A DNA stretch of 64,000 bases from assembly GCA_022661535.1 (NCBI GenBank), contig JAKULF010000008.1, positions 372,001 through 436,000 of the forward strand, read 5' to 3'. Shown piece by piece: positions 1-10,027 of the stretch (its first letter is position 1; each line of letters starts with the position of its first letter). The notes under the pieces were generated by a model. The model ran no database searches, was not told the origin of the DNA, and was given only the letters and a program-made list of their open reading frames with translations. The DNA is from Eutypa lata. Lineage: Eukaryota > Ascomycota > Sordariomycetes > Xylariales > Diatrypaceae. A program made the position numbers and the translations under genes.

Positions 1-289
1 CCGCGGCCCACTGGTCCGTGTCTAGCGCCGTCGGCGCGAATACGTCCGGCGTGCTCTGGCTCTCGCCCCACTCCTCGCCTGTGAACGTGTTCGGCCCGAA
101 GTGCACGAATGCGTAGTACTCTAGCCCGTGCCATTCGAGCTGCCGCTCTGATGGCGTCTGCAGATATGGCGTGGGCGGGTCTTGGGCGTGCACTGTGATG
201 GTGGTTGCTAGCAAACAGCAGCACGAGGCGCTAAGGAGTAGAGATGTCAATTGGTGACCTGATGATGTCACGCATGGTATGATCCGCAT
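1..289 (-). CDS. Alpha-L-fucosidase (GH29), N-terminal fragment running off the window
   Basis: The open frame starts at an ATG at 287-289 and continues past the window edge, so only about 96 residues are visible. The first 36 or so residues are a long hydrophobic, Cys/Leu-rich leader ending near AHAQ... (VTVHAQD), consistent with a secreted protein. The mature start contains FVHFGPNTFTGEEWGE, which matches the conserved F(I/V)HFG-x-NTFT-x-EWG segment of GH29 alpha-L-fucosidases, extracellular enzymes that release fucose from glycans. The active site itself lies outside the window. Family assignment rests on this one motif block; no intron is needed in the visible part. Confidence 0.75.
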   Translation of the reverse strand, partial: MRIIPCVTSSGHQLTSLLLSASCCCLLATTITVHAQDPPTPYLQTPSERQLEWHGLEYYAFVHFGPNTFTGEEWGESQSTPDVFAPTALDTDQWAA

Positions 290-1129
290 CCTTATCTATC
301 CTTGCCAGTGGCAATCTAGTAAATGCTTAGGTATGTAAGTAGCTTACAATTACAATACGTCTCCGGCGAAGAAGCCTCACTAACAGGCCACGTTGGGGAA
401 AGGCCACGATCTTTATACGAGAACGATATGCCCCCTGGGACTTCGGTAGATAGGTTAAGCCGGTCTATAACTACAGCGGGCGGACGTATTTTTCCAGTTC
501 CTTTATTATACGAAGCCGGGCGGGGATTCATTCCTCTTATGGAACGTTACCACCGGAAGAGGGGTTGCGTATCAGTGGAGGTTAGCTTGAGATTGTCGAT
601 ATTCCCTTTCGGGTATTTTGTATTCGACAGAAAAAACATGGATAGGTAATTGTGAGAAAATTGTTTGCGAGGCTTCTGCTTATTCAACTGTGCCAACCAG
701 TCTTATGTTGGAATAATTACCTTCTATATTAAATGATAAGAGTAATGGTAGATGCCTAGAAGCTATTAGTTTTAAAGGTATTAGTTTCAAAGGGGCTTGC
801 TATTTAGACTAGGTACGCAGTGAAAGCCCAGCTTGACGACAGGACACTACCGAAATGGCATAGTAACTAGCTGCCTTTTGCAACCGATTTCATAAGTATG
901 TGCTCTATATATGCTGATCGGCTTGCTCAGATTCAAGTAAGGCTAAGATTATTAAGAAATAATTAGAACATAGTCAAAAGTATACAATATTTTGATTATA
1001 CCCCTGTCCTAACTCTTGGGAGATCTTATTACTGACAAGTTCAGATGCTCGACACGTATGCTCTAATCAACAATTCCGAACCACCGATCAATAATAGCAC
1101 ATAAAAGCCTACCAACAACATCGAGACGA
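290..1129. other. Intergenic, no gene recognised
   Basis: Upstream of the fucosidase start and downstream of the HeLo gene stop. Two overlapping opposite-strand open frames near 316-649 lack family similarity and one of them is only the shadow of the other; I see no intron signals or domain motifs. The stretch from about 700 to 1129 is AT-rich. Confidence 0.6.
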
Positions 1130-2797
1130 TTATATATCGTTGATATCCAGAGGTTTCAAAACCTTTTCAAAGTATTGTTGAGAAAAGAATACATGGTCTT
1201 CCTGCTTCGGAAGTTTCATCGTTAACAGCGTGCTCACGGCTTTCATATAGCGCTCCCCCATCCGCCAGCCTAGCTCCTCTATTGGCTTCCCGGGCAAGAA
1301 TGAAGCCATCCAAGCCTGGTTGGATAGATTGGGTCTATCCCTTGACCCAATTGCATCGGAAATTAGTTGCCATCTTCCAACCTCCCACAGCACAACTCCG
1401 AGGCTATAGAGGTCGAGACATTTTGTGAATCCATTGCAGGTATTGGGGTGGAAATAGTAGTCTGACTCAGGATTCCCCTGCCGTTTATACGAGGTTGATA
1501 CCTCTCCATGAGGACGTGAGTACTGAAACCCTTTGATATATGGATCCTTCACTCTAATCCCAGCATTGCCGGTCTTAGCAAAAGAGCCCTGCTCGCTGTA
1601 GAAGAAGATGATGTTCTCGGCCTGAAATCCTTTGTGAAGCCAGCCTGTAGCATGAAATAGACCAAAAGCTGATGCTAGGGCAAATGCAAGCCGGAAACGT
1701 TCACCAAGCAAGGGTGGTTTGTCTTTGGTAGCTTTAATGAGGGCACGAAGTGTTATAGGTTGCATATTTCCAAGATCAGACACATTATCCCCCTCCGGGA
1801 TGCCGAAAACATATCCAAGTCGTCTTTTGCCATCGCTAGACATTCTAAAATCAAGATCCTCGTACAGCCCAAGGCAGGGAGGTATGTGAAGAGCAGCTTC
1901 GTCCACAGCCTCCAGCATTATGCTGAGTTTCTTCACCCGCTTTACTACCTGGTCGGATGTGTTGCCACTAGAGTCAATGACGATCCAGTCTAGCCAGACA
2001 GGGCGGCTTAGGACGCCATCTTTGGAATAGATGATCGTTTCAGATGATCGGAACCCGCTTAGTTCTTTCGCGAGGATAGTTGTAGCAGATCCGGTGGCGT
2101 TGGATGCAAGATCGCTCTGATGTAATTGCATTTGCTTCAACCTTGCCTCTAGGTGAACGAGATTATCAGAGTCCTTGGTTCTCCGTTGCAAGGACTGCAA
2201 GGAGGCTTCGCTCAATCCCGTTATCACGTATGTCGCAACGAGCCTAGCCATTACTTCCCTTTGGGCAACCTGCATGATATCCCAGAGGCCGTCGATATGT
2301 TCCTTGAGTGTATCTTTGATGCCTTGAAACTTGCTCTTTTTTCTAATATGCCATGAAAACTGAAATCTTTGGCTGGAGCTTCTTTGCTGTTCGTTGAGTT
2401 GGGTACCTACAGCAGCCACCAGCCCGCTCTCAGGGTAAAGATTGGTATCCACGTCCCCAGGAGGCAACGGAGCCACTGCAAGATCTTTGGTTTTCCCAAT
2501 GTACTGCTCTGCTTTTTCATGCGCATTCTTTATGTGGCCCAGGAGCTTGATGATCAGATCCTTGATCGGTGGTGGTTGCTCGGTTAAAATACTTGGGGAG
2601 GGATTTCTGTGGTCCACTTTGAAATACTCGCTCCAGACATCAAAGCGTACTTTTTGCGTATGGTATTCCAAGGCCAGATCAAGTGTGCCATTGTCCGTTT
2701 CAAAAAATGCTTGTATTAGCAGGAAACCCTTAGCGGCTGTTTCGATTGCCGCGGGGATTGCGAGGCCGAGACCAACGGCTTCAATCACTCCTGACAT
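1130..2797 (-). CDS. HeLo-domain protein with C-terminal pseudokinase (DUF7580-type) domain
   Basis: 555 aa, single exon. The upstream in-frame TTG was discarded; the ATG at 2795-2797 gives the classic HeLo start MSGVIEAVGLGLAIPA. Residues 1 to about 210 are a helical HeLo (prion-inhibition and propagation) domain, with the FDVWSEYF segment at 52-59 corresponding to the conserved R/F-x-x-W of the family. Residues about 250-555 are kinase-like: the catalytic-loop position reads HKGFQAENI (388-396), so the HRD aspartate is missing, and the DFG position reads PYIKGF (419-424) followed by QYSRP. The alpha-F aspartate of LDLYSLGVVLWE (461-472) is kept. This is therefore a predicted pseudokinase. 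HeLo domains are known membrane-disrupting cell-death executors in fungi and are related to the MLKL four-helix bundle. It is divergent from the kinase-ankyrin gene at 3448. Confidence 0.85.
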   Translation of the reverse strand: MSGVIEAVGLGLAIPAAIETAAKGFLLIQAFFETDNGTLDLALEYHTQKVRFDVWSEYFKVDHRNPSPSILTEQPPPIKDLIIKLLGHIKNAHEKAEQYIGKTKDLAVAPLPPGDVDTNLYPESGLVAAVGTQLNEQQRSSSQRFQFSWHIRKKSKFQGIKDTLKEHIDGLWDIMQVAQREVMARLVATYVITGLSEASLQSLQRRTKDSDNLVHLEARLKQMQLHQSDLASNATGSATTILAKELSGFRSSETIIYSKDGVLSRPVWLDWIVIDSSGNTSDQVVKRVKKLSIMLEAVDEAALHIPPCLGLYEDLDFRMSSDGKRRLGYVFGIPEGDNVSDLGNMQPITLRALIKATKDKPPLLGERFRLAFALASAFGLFHATGWLHKGFQAENIIFFYSEQGSFAKTGNAGIRVKDPYIKGFQYSRPHGEVSTSYKRQGNPESDYYFHPNTCNGFTKCLDLYSLGVVLWEVGRWQLISDAIGSRDRPNLSNQAWMASFLPGKPIEELGWRMGERYMKAVSTLLTMKLPKQEDHVFFSQQYFEKVLKPLDINDI

Positions 2798-3447
2798 GCT
2801 TAGAGTACAGTGCCTTCTTTGCTCTATCAACTTCAAGACTTCAGTACATTAAGAAAATGGAAATTCAGGGAGTTGGGGGTCAGGGATCCTACCTACGTAA
2901 TTATAGACTAGGAGGTATTCGGGTACGTATAGCCCCTATTCCACCACTCGTTAGGTTCTTCCTTTTGGAAATAGACGGGCAATGGAACCACTTACGCTAT
3001 GGTCTTCCTCTCCAAGTGCTATAGAAAGAACATGATTGTCGAAGAACAACATTGTAAAGGCAAAAGCGAAATGGTGGGGGGTTGGGGCCTAATATTACAT
3101 TTATTTGCACAGCCCCTTCCAAAGCCTCTCTATGTGTGGTGGCGCAGCAAATATAATTGCTCGTTCTATCAAATGTATGTTGTGTGGCACGTGGTGTGCG
3201 TATTGGTGATATCACACACTCTCTCTCTTTATAGGCTTGGTAGAGTTATGTGACTCCGGAGCCTACAGGGATCTACTGCGCTTAGCCACAAACCCTCAGA
3301 CACAGCCAGCCCACCAAGTCTCAAAAGGAACGCAAGGCCCCAGCTTCATGACAACAACTTTTCCAGCTGAAGGCTCTCATACCCTTTCTGATTTCTTTTC
3401 TTCTTGTTTCTTTTCTTTTTGTTGTTGTGAAGCCAGCTCTGAAGATC
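2798..3447. promoter_or_regulatory. Shared divergent promoter region of the HeLo and kinase-ankyrin genes
   Basis: 650 bp lie between the two divergent ATGs with no credible gene inside. The side next to the kinase gene is strongly pyrimidine-rich (about 3366-3425), as in many fungal core promoters; an unseen 5' exon of the kinase gene cannot be excluded because the same tract could precede a splice acceptor. Short open frames here are alternative-start artefacts. Confidence 0.5.
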
Positions 3448-6400
3448 ATGGATCCTTCATTCCGAAATCTTTTCGAGACCCGTTTACAAGTAATAGAGAG
3501 CGTTGCCATCGAGGGAGAGTCACAACTTCGTCAAGATCCTGCGAACTTCGTCGAATCATTAAACAATAACTCCATTTTAGACTTGCTTGATCTCGCTGCA
3601 GAAGCAAATATTCCTTTTATTGATATTGAAAGGATTGGGGTTCTGGAGGATACGGACGAAGATGGAGGGAGGCTCGCTCATATTGTAGGGAGTGGGCTCA
3701 CTGCCTCGGTCTTTCGCCATGTTGTCGATAAACGCGTACTGGACCTTGGGGCTGATAAATCCATCGTGGCTGTGAAGGTCTTCTCTCCGAATCAATCATC
3801 TAATGATAAACCGAAGCAATCCGCCTCCAATGATCAGGACAGATTCAGAACCATCATGGAAGAGATCAGAATTCTTCGCGACCCAGAATTAGCGAAGCAC
3901 CCTAACATTGTCAATTTGTTGTTTGTCGGTTGGAGAACTGGAAGTCTTCTCCCCTGTCTGGGTCTGGAGCTGGGATCATACGGTTCGTTGGAGCACATCC
4001 TTACAGTCCCGGGATATTCGCTATCACTTCTACAACGACAGAATGTCATGGCTGACGTCGCCCTCGGGTTGCACTGTCTACATTGCCGCGGTATCTATCA
4101 TGGCGATCTTAAACCCGATAATATCCTTATCATGCGTCATCCGGACCCTTCTCGTCAACTTATCGCTAAGGTCTCAGACTTCGGCGGTTCTTGCCGCCAG
4201 GGTTCGGACCGTAGCGCCCCTACTTATGTTACGGGACTTTGGTTGGCGCCTGAGGTCCTTCATGGAGACAAGGCCATTGATTGGGCTTCTGTAGACATCT
4301 ACGCCTATGCTCTCATAGTTGCCAGTATCTGGAGTCGACCCTTTTTTCCGTTACTACAGAAACTCGAAAGCTCTTGTTATTTGAAACTGTTCCGTACATC
4401 ATTGGGGCGAGGTCCGGATTTCTACCGCTGGCTACTAATTGTCAAAACTCGAAGTTTGGATAGCGATGGTAGCGTGCTTAAGTTAGCACTAGCTGGCACG
4501 TCTGATACTGGCCGGAAATTTGTCCTTGCTCTTGGCCCCTTGCTGAACCCACGGTACCGGGAACGGCCTAATATTACAACTGTTGTCACCGATATAATAA
4601 TTCCTTTGACTAGCAACTTGAAGAGTCGTAATATCCGGTACGCATGGGTGAATCCCGCATATTAGACGTTTCAATTCTGACAATCATGAACAGCGAGGAA
4701 TTTCAAGGAGTCAGGCTGGAGAATTCAATGGCCCCTCAAAAGACACTCTCGCTATTTCAAGTATGTTCGCCATCCCTATTTTTCAAGACGTTACTAATTC
4801 CCCAGTCCGTATGGATGCTTTCTACAGAATTCCATATACGTAGTGGAGAATTCCACGAGTATGTTTTCTCATCGCTGTTGAATGAGGTTCAGAGAGCTCC
4901 AACAGTGACTGCATCGCCCTCACTCGATTTGCCTCGAGATATTCCACCGGATACCACTGCAAATGAGTATCTCAACCTTGTACTGGAGAAGGTTGAGCTT
5001 CTTGGCAACCTAGCGGACCATCATACTTCTAACACCTCTGCCCCGTCTGTTGCTTTGGGACGAATGGCCTTCGACCTAGGTCTCTGCTATATGATCCCAA
5101 TCGGTACGAACCGCAACATCGGCGAGGGCATCAAGTGGATAAACCAATCCGCTATTCGGGGCTTTCCATTGGGCATCCACCTGGCTTCAGGTCTGAACAG
5201 ATTGGGCAGCTCGCAAGAAACCCATCTCCATCGCCTATTCGTTAGCTTAGCTAATATTGGAGGATACGCACTTTCGTGGTCTCTGTTAGGCGATCACTCG
5301 CAAGAGCATTCGCGTCTGCTTCGGATAATCGATCTAGAGCTGCCCTCAACAGCTTCCGACTTCATGAAGGATGTCTATTTTAAACGGGGGCTATTGTCGC
5401 GTATCAATGTGGCTATAAACCATAACAATCCCACCAACTCTTGTTTTCTGCGTCATCTTACAAGGTCATCGCCTGATGAAATAATGGAGCAATTGGATCG
5501 CGATACCGATGCGTCAGTCACTGACAACTATGGTGGCGGAGCAATGCATTATCTTTCACTCTTCCCAGGCGAACAAGGTGTAGCCTGGGCAACAAAATGC
5601 TACGAAAAAGGCGCGAGACTTGACATTCTTGCTAAGACCGAGTACAATCCCACAGGACAGGCTATTAAGATGTCGCCACTCTGCATGGCTGTCTGGAGGG
5701 GCCAGATCATGTTGACCAACATCTTACTCCAACTGCATATTGACAACGAAACTCCCATAGTCGACTACAGCGCTATTCTATCAGTTGCAGTTTGGTTCTG
5801 TCATAGTAGTATTGCTCGTAAACTCATACACTTGAAGAATACCAAGCCAGCTCTCTGTACGGATATTGAAGAGTTCACTGGAAGGTCTGATAGCCAAGGA
5901 CTGTTTTATGTGGCATTCAATCCTCTAGAACAACATTCTGTTGTTCGACAGTTATATCACGGCGTACATGCTGACGATGTATACTTCGAGACTCTAAGGT
6001 TGCTTGTTTGTTCGGGCGCCGACCCCACTAAGCGTAGTAACGAAGGGTGTCCAGTATATATTGCCTTGGTATCTGATGACGATATAGCATTGAAGATAAT
6101 CATCGACTACATCAAGAATAATATAGAAGATCCCATTGATTATCTTGCAGGAATTTCGGAAAACACGGCAATTCAGATATGCATAGTCGCCAAATCTCCG
6201 CGATGTCTCGAGGTTCTGGTACGAGAATTCCCTCCGCTGGTTAATCGAAAAAATCCACTCAGTTTGTGTGCTCTCCACTCGGTTTCTCACTTCCTTGATA
6301 AAATGCGTCTTTCCATGCTCCGGCTTATGCTGGATAATGGGGGAGATGTTTCAGCAGGAAGTACTGATCATATAACACCGCTAGGAATGGCGTTGAGTAA

Positions 6401-7433
6401 CTGCAACATACAGGCTGCCGAAATGATCATGGGGAGCCTGGATACTAAGGAATTGGCACTGCAACTTGGTCGCGACTCCAATAGCGGCAACTCAATATTT
6501 TCACATCTTCTCGCAACCTGGAATCTAGAGCGGCCGCCGGCTCAATTGGAGGTCTTCAAATGGCTGTATGCACATGGTGCCGCACACTTTTACGGTTGTT
6601 CTATTAAAGCTATAAACCAAACATTCGATATGCCGGTGTGGTGGGATCTATTGGCAGAATACAGACCATCTACAGCCGAAAACCAGTTTCGTGACTTGGC
6701 TGTAATGAGTTTTCTGCTCGACATTTTCCCTGATCGCATCAACGAATGCCACATACATGGGATAGCTCTCATTCATACGGCAACCTTCTACGGCCACGTC
6801 AAAATCATCGAAATGCTGCTGGAACGAGAGGCAGATGTAAACATCGAAGATGCGGCCGGAAAAACTCCATTAGACTTGGTCGTCTCAATATCCTCAACAT
6901 ATTCGGCTCCGGACGACATCACTCGAGGTGGTGTAAATGAGATATCACAATGGCGGAAAGACATGGAGAATATTTTCCAACTTCTGAAGAGACACGGAGC
7001 TCAGTCCGGAAGTGGAGCTTCTCAGCTTGAGATCTTTGGTGGAAGTCAGGATTCCAGGGATGTTTTGCGCGTCATCACAATGCCAACGCCGATAGATGGT
7101 GATTTCAGTAATCATCAAGAATGGCCTGAATATTTGCCCAATGATGAATCAGGCCCCCCTGATTCTAGCTTTAACTTAATCAACCGTCAAGAGGGCCTTG
7201 GATTTCACATTTTTGATCAAGAAGTTGATCTAGGAGACTGTGCGAACGATACGGGCGTGTTGGACCAAAAGTTCCGCGAAGAACTAAAAGTCTTGGAAGC
7301 CATGGCAAAACTTACCTGGAGTTTGCCTCAAGGCTGGGAAGCTCTAGTTACTGATGATGGGAGAACATATTACGCAGATCATAAGACCAAGACAACTTCT
7401 TGGAAATCGCCCTTACAAGATGGGCAAACTTAA
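3448..7433 (+). CDS. Protein kinase - ankyrin repeat - WW domain fusion protein
   Basis: Three exons: 3448-4637, 4694-4760, 4806-7433 (1294 aa). An in-frame GTG upstream was discarded in favour of ATG 3448 (MDPSFRN). Intron 1 (56 nt, GTACGC...CTGAC...CAG) and intron 2 (45 nt, GTATGT...TACTAAT...CAG) keep the frame and join what otherwise look like two ORFs. Kinase domain about 75-400: glycine loop GSGLTASV (81-88), VAVK lysine 110, catalytic loop HGDLKPDN (218-225; Gly replaces the HRD Arg, a non-RD kinase), DFG 244-246, APE 268-270. All catalytic residues are present, so it is predicted active. The middle holds divergent ankyrin-type helices (e.g. GHVKIIEMLLEREADVNIED). The last 36 residues are a WW domain with tryptophans at about 1263 and 1285. 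Likely a cytosolic signalling protein; its neighbour suggests cell-death control (inference). Confidence 0.85.
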
Positions 7434-8158
7434 TGGTCGGAGAGAAGAAATAACGGCCTTTCAATAGAGTCTTCTTATAACAACTCCATCACCATGCCAT
7501 ACATTGATTACTTTCAAAAATCCTGAATCAAGACTTAGAATTAGCTGGACGCAACGATATATTATCATGAAAATAACTGATGTGTGCACTCGGAAATCAA
7601 TACTAAGGGGGTGGTATATTCACTCAAATGCCTAGCTTCCAAGGGATCAATCGGGCCTTGGTGAAGCACTTTCTTTTGAGAGTGGCGAGGATAGTCCTAA
7701 GCCAAATCGAAACCCTGCTATCAGTTCGACAATCCGTTTAAAAGTGAGATCTAGGCTTTTATGCCATTGCAAACAATCCGTATCATGTTTGCGGTAGTTG
7801 GCTGATCTATGCACCATGCGACTCGTTAAGGTTCGATGGATTGGAAAGGAGAGCTACTAAACTTTCATGTTTTCTCAAACGAGTCAATGTCCTAGTCCTG
7901 ATTGGTTACTCGTCAGGAATAATGTCAAGTTCTGTCCCAGGACGAATTTCCACCACGTCATGAAGGTGGCATAAGAGCGCACATGTCATGGATCAGGGAA
8001 TTCCGAACTCCCATAAAGCCGCGCCATGAACCACGAGATAATCACTCCTGCCCTGTTCCAACGACTTCACTGCACGAGGTTTCATCGAAGCAAAAACAAT
8101 CTCTACACACCGTAATAAATTATACAAATTTACAATTTAAGAGCTGGATTCATTCATC
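7434..8158. other. Intergenic, no gene recognised
   Basis: 3' flank of the kinase-ankyrin gene and promoter of the 81-aa gene. No domain-like translation or paired splice signals were seen. Confidence 0.6.
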
Positions 8159-8544
8159 ATGGCAGACTGGGGAAACAAAGAGTCCATCGGGGGCAAGGCC
8201 GGCCGCCAGGGAGGGATCAATGCAAGCTCTTCCGTCAGTACTTCGCGTCTTCCACCATGCCATGACATCCCAAGACAATATGTACTCTTGATGCTAATAT
8301 TCTCTTGAATCTAGTTGTGGGGTCCTGACTACGGTGGCCTTTATTCACAGAAACGCTCTATAGACGAAGAATCAGTCGCTAGGCGTCACAGCATCGCAGA
8401 CCAATACAAGACAGGGTTTATTAGTAGAATGTGGTCCAGGTTAGTATTTCGCCGACGGGTACCTCTAAATCCATGTTATTGATTACCTCTACATGTAGTT
8501 ACGTGTCTGGCCCTGCCGGCCCAACACCTGGCAAGAAAGCCTGA
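8159..8544 (+). CDS. Small uncharacterised fungal protein (81 aa, three exons)
   Basis: Exons 8159-8233, 8315-8439 and 8499-8544 (75+125+46 nt, in phase). Intron 1 (81 nt) starts GTCAGT, has branch site GCTAAT and ends TAG; intron 2 (59 nt) is GTTAGT...TAG. The product begins MADWGNKESIGGKAGRQGG and contains RRHSIADQYKTGFISRMW followed by a short Gly/Pro tail ending GKKA. The RR-x-S-x-A-x-x-[FY]-K-x-G-F-I-x-x-x-W pattern is, from memory, recurrent in short hydrophilic proteins of ascomycetes of unknown function. No signal peptide or membrane segment is present. The first donor (GTC rather than GTA/GTG) is the weakest part of the model. Confidence 0.6.
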
Positions 8545-8834
8545 TTGCAACTAGAGTGAGGAAGCATTCTAGGGCGGTTACATTTCAGGAGGCACAGCAG
8601 GCAACAGGATTACTATACGGTACTGATTTTCACCTTGGGTTCCTGCTTGTTAGGAAAGTTCAGTTGCATTCGGGGCATAGTTTTAATACGTACACGAGAT
8701 TTATGAGTATTATGCGTGGCTCTTCGTATTCAATTTCCTACATATACATGCAATATAAATCATTAATACAGCAAACGTGAAGACAGAAAGTTCCGTCTCT
8801 ACAGCAGTAGTCCCATCAACTGATACCTACCTAT

Positions 8835-9875
8835 CTACTTACTCGCACAAGCCTCACAGAAATCAACAACCTGGGTGCCCCAAGCCTCCTCCCTCTCAAT
8901 GCCCGTCCCCAAGCTGACCTGAGGGCTGATGTGATTGTGGCCCTTGAGGATCTGCGTCTCGACCGCTCCGGGATCCGGCCACGCCTCCTCGAACTCCTTC
9001 GCCGACTCGTAAATGTACTCGGGATCGAGCTCGCTGAGCAGCAGGGCGAGCTTCACGCCCGGGAGGAAACTCCCCGGGGCCCCATCACCACCAGCCCGCT
9101 CCTTCGCGGCCTCGAGCAGTCCCAGCGGAGCGTTCCTAGCAATATCGCCGGCACCGGCACCGAAGTAGCCCCGCAGGATCTCGTTATCCTCGCCGCCGAA
9201 ATGCGCCGGCACGCCGAGGAGCAGAATGCCCCGCAGCAGGGCACCGGGACCATCCCGCTTACCTGCCGCCGCATCATTCGTCGTCTTCACCGTGACGCCC
9301 GCCACGGAATCCGCGAACGCCGGGTGCAGCGCCCACGTGGAGACGTGCACGCCGCCGACGGAGTTGCCCATGAGGAAGAGGTCGATAGCGGCATAGCCAT
9401 CGCGCTTCGCCAGGGACCCGGCGATCCAGTCGACGACGAGCCCGACGTCCTCGCCTCCCGAGGGGAACCGCGCCCCGTGCGACAGCAGCAGCCGGTAGTC
9501 GGGGATGACGACGGTGACGCCGTGCCGCGCCGCGAAGTAGTGCCCGATGTTGGCGAAGACCAGGTCGTGGGCGTACTGCTGCTTGCGGCGCTCGCCCTCG
9601 ACGAAGCCGCCGCCGTAGCAGAAGACGAGCACCGGCTTGGCTGCTGCTGCTGCTGCTGGTGCCTTGAACGTCTTTGCGGCAGTGGCGGCGGCGATTTCTT
9701 CTTCGGGCGGGTAGTAGATGTCGAGCGCTTGTCGCGGGTGCGCGCCGTACTGGTGCGTCTCGCGCTTCGTGGATTTGATTTCCCTCTCGCGCTGCAGGAG
9801 GAGCGGTTCGTAGGCTGCGAAGGTCGCGTCTAGGACCTCGAAGACGCCGCGGCCTAGCTGCGGGAGCGTATCCAT
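8835..9875 (-). CDS. Alpha/beta hydrolase (hormone-sensitive-lipase / alpha-beta hydrolase-3 type esterase)
   Basis: 346 aa, one exon, ATG at 9873-9875. The oxyanion-hole motif is YGGGF (87-91, Tyr for the usual His of HGGG). The nucleophile elbow is GNSVGG with Ser172. The acid is probably Asp284 in LLSELDPEY and the base His313 or His315 in KGHNHIS. Length and motif spacing fit a carboxylesterase-type serine hydrolase; the natural substrate cannot be read from sequence. An alanine run at about residues 72-80 is encoded by a GCN repeat. No signal peptide is seen, so it is probably cytosolic. The antisense strand carries a long open frame that is only a GC-rich shadow. A CCCCT cluster and two palindromes lie about 100-150 bp upstream. 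Confidence 0.85.
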   Translation of the reverse strand: MDTLPQLGRGVFEVLDATFAAYEPLLLQREREIKSTKRETHQYGAHPRQALDIYYPPEEEIAAATAAKTFKAPAAAAAAKPVLVFCYGGGFVEGERRKQQYAHDLVFANIGHYFAARHGVTVVIPDYRLLLSHGARFPSGGEDVGLVVDWIAGSLAKRDGYAAIDLFLMGNSVGGVHVSTWALHPAFADSVAGVTVKTTNDAAAGKRDGPGALLRGILLLGVPAHFGGEDNEILRGYFGAGAGDIARNAPLGLLEAAKERAGGDGAPGSFLPGVKLALLLSELDPEYIYESAKEFEEAWPDPGAVETQILKGHNHISPQVSLGTGIEREEAWGTQVVDFCEACASK

Positions 9876-9972
9876 TGCGTGGGTGGCTGTGTTTGATGAA
9901 GTGACCGTGTGTCACCGGAGTTCTGCGGTGTACTTAATTAATTGGTTGTTGGTTGGTCTATGCGATCATAGT

Positions 9973-9994
9973 CATGATCATGACCATGATCATG
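9973..9994. promoter_or_regulatory. Tandem 10-bp palindromes CATGATCATG upstream of the hydrolase gene
   Basis: Two perfect copies of CATGATCATG at 9973-9982 and 9985-9994 are separated by two bases, about 100 bp upstream of the hydrolase ATG. Perfect dyads in tandem are candidate dimeric factor sites; the factor is unknown. Confidence 0.35.
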
Positions 9995-10010
9995 AGAAGA
10001 CGGTAGGATC

Positions 10011-10027
10011 TCCCCTCCCCTCCCCTC
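10011..10027. promoter_or_regulatory. Triple CCCCT (STRE-like) tract
   Basis: Three overlapping-register CCCCT units (10012-10016, 10017-10021, 10022-10026) lie about 140 bp upstream of the hydrolase start. CCCCT/AGGGG is the stress-response element bound by Msn2/4-type C2H2 factors in yeasts. Function here is inferred from the motif only; it could also be a simple TCCCC microsatellite. Confidence 0.35.

Noticed and set aside
8931..9833. 300-codon plus-strand ORF antisense to the alpha/beta hydrolase
   Set aside because: GC-rich shadow of a gene whose catalytic motifs are all on the minus strand; its translation is Arg/Val-rich without domain features.
9274..9915. 213-codon minus-strand ORF overlapping the hydrolase in another frame
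   Set aside because: Low-complexity Arg/Ala/Pro shadow of the hydrolase frame.
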